Shown piece after piece: positions 6,149 through 10,340 of a stretch of 10,340 nucleotides of DNA. Position numbers and translations under genes: made by a program. A model generated the notes under the pieces. It searched no databases. It was not told where the DNA came from and was given only the letters and a program-made list of their open reading frames with translations. How positions within the stretch are numbered: position 1 is the first letter of the stretch; each line of letters begins with the position of its first letter. Source of the DNA: JBNJEM01 sp051745935 (lineage in GTDB: Bacteria > Planctomycetota > Planctomycetia > Pirellulales > Pirellulaceae); assembly GCA_051745935.1 (NCBI GenBank), contig JBNJEM010000254.1, positions 1 through 10,340 of the forward strand, in the 5' to 3' direction.

Positions 6149-7366
6149 CTAATCGCCTTTGCGCAGAAACAACCACACTCGGCCGTGACGCTGCATGCCC
6201 GGGTCGAGCGCCTGCTCCTCGCGATAGTACTTGTTGCGGATGGCGGACTGCCGCTGTAGCTCGCGACGCAACCTGGCCAATTCCTGCTCGCGCTGCCGTC
6301 GCGCGTCCTCCTGCTCGGGTAGCGGACTGCCCAACAGCGCGCGGTACTCGCGAAACACGCCCGCCCACGACCTGAGCATCCGAGCTTGTTGCTCGCGCGC
6401 CTCCTCGCGCCATCGAACCTCTTCGTCGCTGAGCGTCTTTTCGAATTGGTCACCACAATCGCCCAGCAGAATGTCGTCGCGGCCGTCGCCGTTGAAGTCC
6501 ACCACACAGATCCTGGCGTGGTCGCCGCGCGGGCTCCCTTGAGCCGGCGGCGGGATGAGCGTCTGGGCCGCTGCCAGATCCGGTTGCTGCGCGCTGCCGA
6601 TGTTTCGGTGCCAGAGGACGCTCCCATCGCCCGCCCCCACGACCAGATCGAGCTGGCCGTCGCCGTCCCAGTCCGTCGCTACCGGGGCCGCATTGCCCTC
6701 GGGCACACAGATGACCTGGCCCTCGGCCGTGAGCGTCTCCGGCTTGCCAAATGCCGGCTTGTCCCGCGAACCGCCGTTTTGGACCAGCCAGACGCTCCCT
6801 TCGCCCATCACGTCGTTGGTCCCCGCCAGAACATCAAGATCACCGTCCGCGTCCCAATCCACCGCGTACACGTAGGTGCCGTAGCCGTCGATCCGAATGA
6901 TCCGGCCCTGGCCGTCCTTGACCGGCTCCCCCGCGGAAAACGAACCGTCCGCCGTGCGGCGGAAGAGAATGACCCGGGCCAGCCAGTCACCGGAGATAAT
7001 GTCGTGATCCCCGTCACCGTCGAAGTCCACCAACTGTGGACCAAACCCCATACATCAACTGGCGTGGATGCGGCCCGACCGCGCCCCGTCCTGGAACAGG
7101 TGATATCCATCGAAGCGCGGCTCGGAGTTCGTGCCGACGTTGCGGTAAATCCGCAGCTGTCCCTGGTAGTACTCACCGACCAGCAGATCCCGGCGGCCAT
7201 CGCCGTCGAAATCACCCGCAAAGGGCGCGGCATGACCGGAATGTTCAACGTCCAGGATCTCATCGCCGACCTTGACAGGCCTGGGCTCCAAGAGATCTCC
7301 CGCGACTGTCCATTGACCCAGCAAACAGATGGCGGCCCACAGGCCGGCCATGTGAGAATTCAGCAT
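6149..7366 (-). CDS. Secreted FG-GAP/VCBS-repeat protein with an in-frame TGA (candidate selenoprotein)
   Basis: The product would be 405 residues. A strong AAGGAGGG site lies 9 bases before ATG 7366. Residues 1-23 form a signal peptide (MAGLWAAICLLGQWTVAG core), so export is expected. Five calcium-binding-type Dx[DN]xDG loops follow, at about residues 52, 114, 170, 232 and 290 (for example GDFDGDGRRD, VDFDGDGDHD, DWDADGDLD, DWDGDGQLD, DFNGDGRDD), as in FG-GAP propellers. A charged coiled-coil-like tail (about 312-380) and a closing RVWLFLRKGD complete the family pattern. Codon 104 is TGA (7055-7057), followed by TGT. The frame continues without a shift, and the ATG just after it has no ribosome binding site, so two separate genes are unlikely. 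The TGA is either read as selenocysteine (see the hairpin at 7025-7041) or is a nonsense mutation. The gene lies 38 bases behind the WD40 gene in one operon. Confidence 0.8.
7025..7041 (-). promoter_or_regulatory. Candidate bacterial SECIS hairpin after the in-frame TGA
   Basis: On the minus strand GTCCAC-AGTTG-GTGGAC forms a perfect 6-bp stem with a 5-nt loop, extendable by a G-U pair. The stem begins 14 nt and the loop 20 nt after the TGA at 7055-7057. Bacterial SECIS elements are known to lie within the coding region just after UGA, with a small apical loop about 16-37 nt downstream carrying a G at one of its first two positions. Here G is second. The hairpin overlaps the conserved G-P-Q-L-V-D codons, so chance complementarity is possible. 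Confidence 0.5.
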
Positions 7367-7404
7367 GACAATCGTCCCTCCTTATCGCAGAATCAACACA
7401 CATG

Positions 7405-9594
7405 TCATTCCAGTTGCAGCACCGACAGGTCCCAAACCAAAGCATGTCCCCGGTCCATGCCGGACACCAGCCGCTTTCCATCCGGCGAGAAGGCCAGCGA
7501 TCGGACGGCGCCGTCATCGAGATCGAACGAGTGCAGCTCCTCGCCCCTGTCTGCTGACCAGAGAGTGATGCGGTTGTCAACCCGGGAACGCCAGAGGGCC
7601 CGCAGATACCCAGCCACAACTCGGCCGTCCGGCGAGGTGGCAAGCAGCGACGGCCATCGATCCGTAAGCGTTTTGTTCCAAAGCGGCGCGCCGTCTTTTG
7701 TCCGTCTCATCTCGAGCACGCCAAGGCTCGATTCCCGATCAATTCGACGCAATCCGCCTGCAACTACAAATGTCATATCTGGGGCAAGGACCAATCGCCG
7801 ATATCTGTCTTTTTCATCTTCCGGGACCAATGTCGCGGAATGCAACTCATCGCCGGACTGAACATCCCATTGATAAAGGTCTGAGGTATCGCTGACCGAC
7901 CACACTTGGTTCCCGTCTGGTGCGAAGGCGACTTGAAGAATTCGGTTCTCACCCACGTGCGATGGACCGAGCTCCTCGCCGGATGGCAGCTCCCAGACGT
8001 GGACGCTGAATCCGCTATCTTTGCCAGATTCGACCTCTCCATCCAAAAGCCCGATCGCAGCGGCGATTCGTGTGCCATCGGTCGATATGTCGCCGCACCA
8101 TACCCTGTGGGCGACCGGAAAACGCTGGACTATTTTCCCGTCGGCCACTCGGGAGATTTTTACCTCCCCTCCGTAGTACGGTTCGTCTTTCAACCGTGTT
8201 TGAGCGCCCAGTGCAATGTGCTCTCCGTCCGGCAAGAACTCCACATAGCAAATCCAGCCGGAGCTCTTTGCCACGATCCGCAGATGCTGTCCGGAGTTCG
8301 CATCCCACATTCGCACCGTCGCATCTTCGCTGCCGGTCGCAATCTGAGAGCCATCCGGCGAGAACTGCACGGAAATCACCCCGGCAACGTGGGTCTTCTC
8401 CTGTTTCAACACGGGTGTGCCCGAGGCGGCATCCCACAGGTGAACTTTATCGTCGAAAGCCCTAGACCCCACAAGCGTGCCGTCGGGCGACACAGCCAGG
8501 CCGTGTGTGCGCCCACCATGTTGCACGGAGTCCGGCTCGATGATCCTCGTCGGCTGACAGGTCGCCACGTCCCATACCACGACCTTATCGTGATGAGAGC
8601 TGCACAGTACCCTCCCATCTTTGGAGATGGCCAGGCTGCAACTTCCGAGGAGATCTTCATCCGCGGCAAACTGACCCACTTCTTTGCCGCTGGCTACATC
8701 CCACATACGAATCTGCGAAACGAAACGAACAGACCTCTCGCCTGTTCGCTCCAGTGTGACGCCACTGGAGATGAGCCGTTTGCCGTCGGGCACGAAAACG
8801 AGCGATGTGATGTCGCGCTCGTGAGCGTTATCGATAATCTTGGGTTCGCCCCCCGAGTTCAAGTTCCAGATCTTGATCACCGCGCCGCCCTTGCCCGAAC
8901 CGGTGGCGAGTAAGTCGCCATTGGGCGAGAATACGACAGCGTGCGCATCGTACCCGCCCTCATCTTGCAGCTCCAGCAGTACGGTTCCAGAGGCGACGTC
9001 CCAGATGCGTACGGACGAATCCGCACCCGCGGTGGCAAACGTTGAGCCATCCGGCGAAAAGGCCACACCGTACACCCTTGCGCCATGGGAGTGGCGCACA
9101 TGTGCCACGACGTTGAACCGGAGTTCGCCGGTGCCGAGATCCCAGAGACGAACCGAGCCCCGCTCTCCGACGGAAGCTAGCAGCTGACCATCAGGCGAAA
9201 AGGCCACCGCGAACGTGCCCTCGCCATTGGCTGTTTTCAGGCGCCTGATTTGCCGACCCGTCTTCACGTCCCAGAAGCGAATCGAGTCTCCCCACCCCGT
9301 GGAGACCAGTTGCGTGCCGTCGGGTGAAAATGCCACACCTTCTACCCCCTGTCTTTGCCGCAGGCGGGTCGTGCCCAGGCGAAGAGTCGCCCCTTCCGGG
9401 AGAGGATCATCGAACAGATCCTGAGCGGCCGCTCCCTCATCGGTCGCTTGCGGCACACGGGGCTCTTGAGACTCGACTGCAGGGGACTTGGCTTGTGTCG
9501 CCGCGAGGAGGCCCTGTGCAATGCTGCACGTTGTCAGAACCAGAATCGCCAGAGAACTCACCGGACGTGACGGGACAGCGTGACGGTGTGTCAT
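7405..9594 (-). CDS. Exported WD40 protein with 14 blades (two seven-bladed propellers), 729 aa
   Basis: Three starts are possible (TTG 9603, ATG 9600, ATG 9594). The one at 9594 is chosen because GGGGA lies 9 bases before it. The N-terminus has a basic segment and a hydrophobic core (SLAILVLTTCSIAQGLLA), a signal peptide. The C in LTTC is not in a clean lipobox. A linker of about 50 residues precedes the propellers. I count 14 WD blades, such as VEGVAFSPDGTQLVSTGWGD, VYGVAFSPDGSTFATAGADS, VISVQFSPDGSQIATGSEDA and a final VRSLAFSPDGKRLVSGMDRG ending in VWDL. Fourteen fits two closed seven-bladed rings. It is probably a periplasmic or surface scaffold. No enzyme domain is present. It is first in an operon with the FG-GAP gene. 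No defects are seen. Confidence 0.9.
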   Translation of the reverse strand: MTHRHAVPSRPVSSLAILVLTTCSIAQGLLAATQAKSPAVESQEPRVPQATDEGAAAQDLFDDPLPEGATLRLGTTRLRQRQGVEGVAFSPDGTQLVSTGWGDSIRFWDVKTGRQIRRLKTANGEGTFAVAFSPDGQLLASVGERGSVRLWDLGTGELRFNVVAHVRHSHGARVYGVAFSPDGSTFATAGADSSVRIWDVASGTVLLELQDEGGYDAHAVVFSPNGDLLATGSGKGGAVIKIWNLNSGGEPKIIDNAHERDITSLVFVPDGKRLISSGVTLERTGERSVRFVSQIRMWDVASGKEVGQFAADEDLLGSCSLAISKDGRVLCSSHHDKVVVWDVATCQPTRIIEPDSVQHGGRTHGLAVSPDGTLVGSRAFDDKVHLWDAASGTPVLKQEKTHVAGVISVQFSPDGSQIATGSEDATVRMWDANSGQHLRIVAKSSGWICYVEFLPDGEHIALGAQTRLKDEPYYGGEVKISRVADGKIVQRFPVAHRVWCGDISTDGTRIAAAIGLLDGEVESGKDSGFSVHVWELPSGEELGPSHVGENRILQVAFAPDGNQVWSVSDTSDLYQWDVQSGDELHSATLVPEDEKDRYRRLVLAPDMTFVVAGGLRRIDRESSLGVLEMRRTKDGAPLWNKTLTDRWPSLLATSPDGRVVAGYLRALWRSRVDNRITLWSADRGEELHSFDLDDGAVRSLAFSPDGKRLVSGMDRGHALVWDLSVLQLE

Positions 9595-9776
9595 GATCAT
9601 CAATCCCCGAAAAACAATGGCTGGTGTCCCCCCGGCCGCAAAGGCCCTTCCGGCATTGTACGGTCTCTAGCTGCACCGTGCGCTGACCGAGGGCAAATTC
9701 CATCGAATCCGCGAGCCGTGATAACCAACGCAGGGAGACGGTCCGCAATACCTCAAAGAGCTACTTCCCATTTCAC

Positions 9777-9936
9777 GGCTCTTCCGGGTTTAGGTGCAGA
9801 GGACTTTCATGTCGCGATGAGTTGTCGAGCCTAACCACTTACTCAGCAACAGGTTATCGCCGCTATCATGTCTTCGGCGTAAAAGCAGTGCTAGCAGCCG
9901 TTGTCTCGCATTTTGCACCTAAAACCCGGAAGAGCC
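9777..9936. mobile_element. 160-bp MITE with ISL3-family-type ends
   Basis: The left end reads GGCTCTTCCGGGTTT then AGGTGCA (9777-9798). The right end, on the other strand, is identical except for one extra T in the T-run (9914-9936). Both flanks carry CATTTCAC (9769-9776 and 9937-9944), a perfect 8-bp target duplication. GG(C/T)TCTT ends and 8-bp duplications are characteristic of the ISL3 family. The 115-bp core has no transposase, so it is a non-autonomous derivative needing a transposase in trans. It lies about 180 bp upstream of the 14-blade WD40 gene, so it could influence that gene's promoter region, which is inference. Confidence 0.92.
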
Positions 9937-10020
9937 CATTTCACTCAACCTGTCGTGAAAACGAGAACGAAAACTTTCCGGTTTTGCCCCCCATGGCGGG
10001 ACGCCAGGGCCGGCGGGGGC

Positions 10021-10134
10021 CTACTCCGCACACGGAGCGGTCAGTGTGACCACCTCTTTGAATTCGGGGACGGTCCAGACCTTCACATCGCCACCGCGGC
10101 ATCCCGTGCATGTCATTGTTCTGGCTGCTTGCAT
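10021..10134 (-). pseudogene. Remnant of a WD40-repeat gene
   Basis: A minus-strand frame ending in TAG at 10021-10023 encodes MTCTGCRGGDVKVWTVPEFK followed by EVVTLTAPCAE. The stretch GGDVKVWTVPEFKEVVTL matches the last strand of a WD40 blade and its exit turn (as in DGTVKVWDVP...EVATL). In-frame ATG codons lie at 10114-10116 and 10132-10134, and an in-frame stop lies about 60 bases further upstream, so only one partial blade is present. It cannot fold as a propeller alone and is most likely the 3' debris of a third WD40 gene. It is short, so chance resemblance remains possible. Confidence 0.45.
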
Positions 10135-10340
10135 CACACACGAGTTTAGGGCGCAGTATTCGAGCACTCAACACAGTATCCGCGGGTATAGCCTGCCATA
10201 CATACAGTTAGTTCGCGAACGCATACCAAGAAAGAGCATACAAATCGAAACATCGGGATCGGAGGCCATTGGAAAAGTAAATTCGTGCTCCTGTTGAACG
10301 GCCCTGATACTATCGTCAGATTCTCCAAGCCCAACCACAA
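10135..10340. other. Terminal 200 bp with nothing supported
   Basis: This stretch is somewhat richer in A/T than the rest. A minus-strand frame is open to the window edge (64 codons) but its product is rich in Cys, Phe and Trp without a recognisable family, and its ribosome binding site lies outside. I see no tRNA, hairpin terminator or repeat. Confidence 0.4.

Noticed and set aside
7055..7057. Genome-wide reassignment of TGA as an explanation for the internal stop
   Set aside because: Several genes here end in TGA (141-143, 2734-2736, 2875-2877, 3970-3972 and the WD40 gene at 7405-7407), so TGA is a normal stop in this organism.
6386..7861. Long plus-strand open frame (491 codons) opposite the FG-GAP and WD40 genes
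   Set aside because: It is antisense to well-supported genes, rich in Arg/Val/Ala/Pro as expected of a GC-rich shadow, and has no recognisable motif.
7906..8913. Plus-strand open frame of 335 codons inside the 14-blade WD40 gene
   Set aside because: The sense strand shows clear WD repeats throughout; this frame is a repeat-driven shadow (recurring His/Pro/Arg).
10024..10051. Adjacent small hairpins CTCCG-CACA-CGGAG and GGTCA-GTG-TGACC
   Set aside because: Stems are only 5 bp, lie inside the WD40 remnant frame and have no T-tract, so they were not called as a terminator.
10296..10340. Possible tRNA at the right edge
   Set aside because: No cloverleaf arms, T-loop GTTCRA consensus or acceptor pairing can be drawn on either strand.

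Overview
The window looks like accessory or lightly decaying DNA from a planctomycete (Planctomycetota). The evidence is a set of large WD40 beta-propeller proteins, a secreted FG-GAP/VCBS propeller of the planctomycete type, a HEAT-repeat protein, a RAYT-type (REP-associated tyrosine) transposase relic and small orphan genes. GC content is moderately high. TGA is used as an ordinary stop by most genes, so the genetic code is standard. The assignment rests on gene style, not on a marker gene.

Layout. 3-143 (+): C-terminal tail of an unidentified gene. 176-677 (+): RAYT/Y1-transposase pseudogene with a one-base frameshift near 418. 680-2317 (-): intact HEAT-repeat protein. 2399-2736 (+): frameshifted small gene with two copies of a homing-endonuclease-type DNA-binding module. 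2875-3412 (-): two small unknown genes in an operon. 3754-5902 (+): a 72-aa gene translationally coupled to a WD40 gene that is split by a 190-bp MITE (5035-5224). Removing 194 bp restores one 578-aa frame. 6149-7366 (-): FG-GAP/VCBS protein whose frame carries one internal TGA. 7405-9594 (-): secreted 14-blade WD40 protein just upstream in the same operon. 9777-9936: a second MITE with ISL3-type ends and a perfect 8-bp target duplication. 10021-10134 (-): remnant of another WD40 protein. The last 200 bp hold nothing I can support.

Most interesting signal. In the VCBS gene the internal TGA (7055-7057) lies in a single continuous frame and is followed by TGT (Cys). From memory, planctomycete relatives have Cys-Cys there. 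A perfect 6-bp hairpin with a 5-nt AGTTG loop begins 14 nt after the TGA, so its loop starts 20 nt downstream and has G at loop position 2. This is the layout of a bacterial SECIS element. The simplest exciting reading is an uncharacterised selenoprotein of about 405 residues with a Sec-Cys pair between two propeller blades, co-transcribed with an exported WD40 double propeller. The competing reading is a nonsense mutation.

Together the genes look like exported or intracellular scaffold propellers in a region being reshaped by small non-autonomous transposons. No metabolic pathway is evident.
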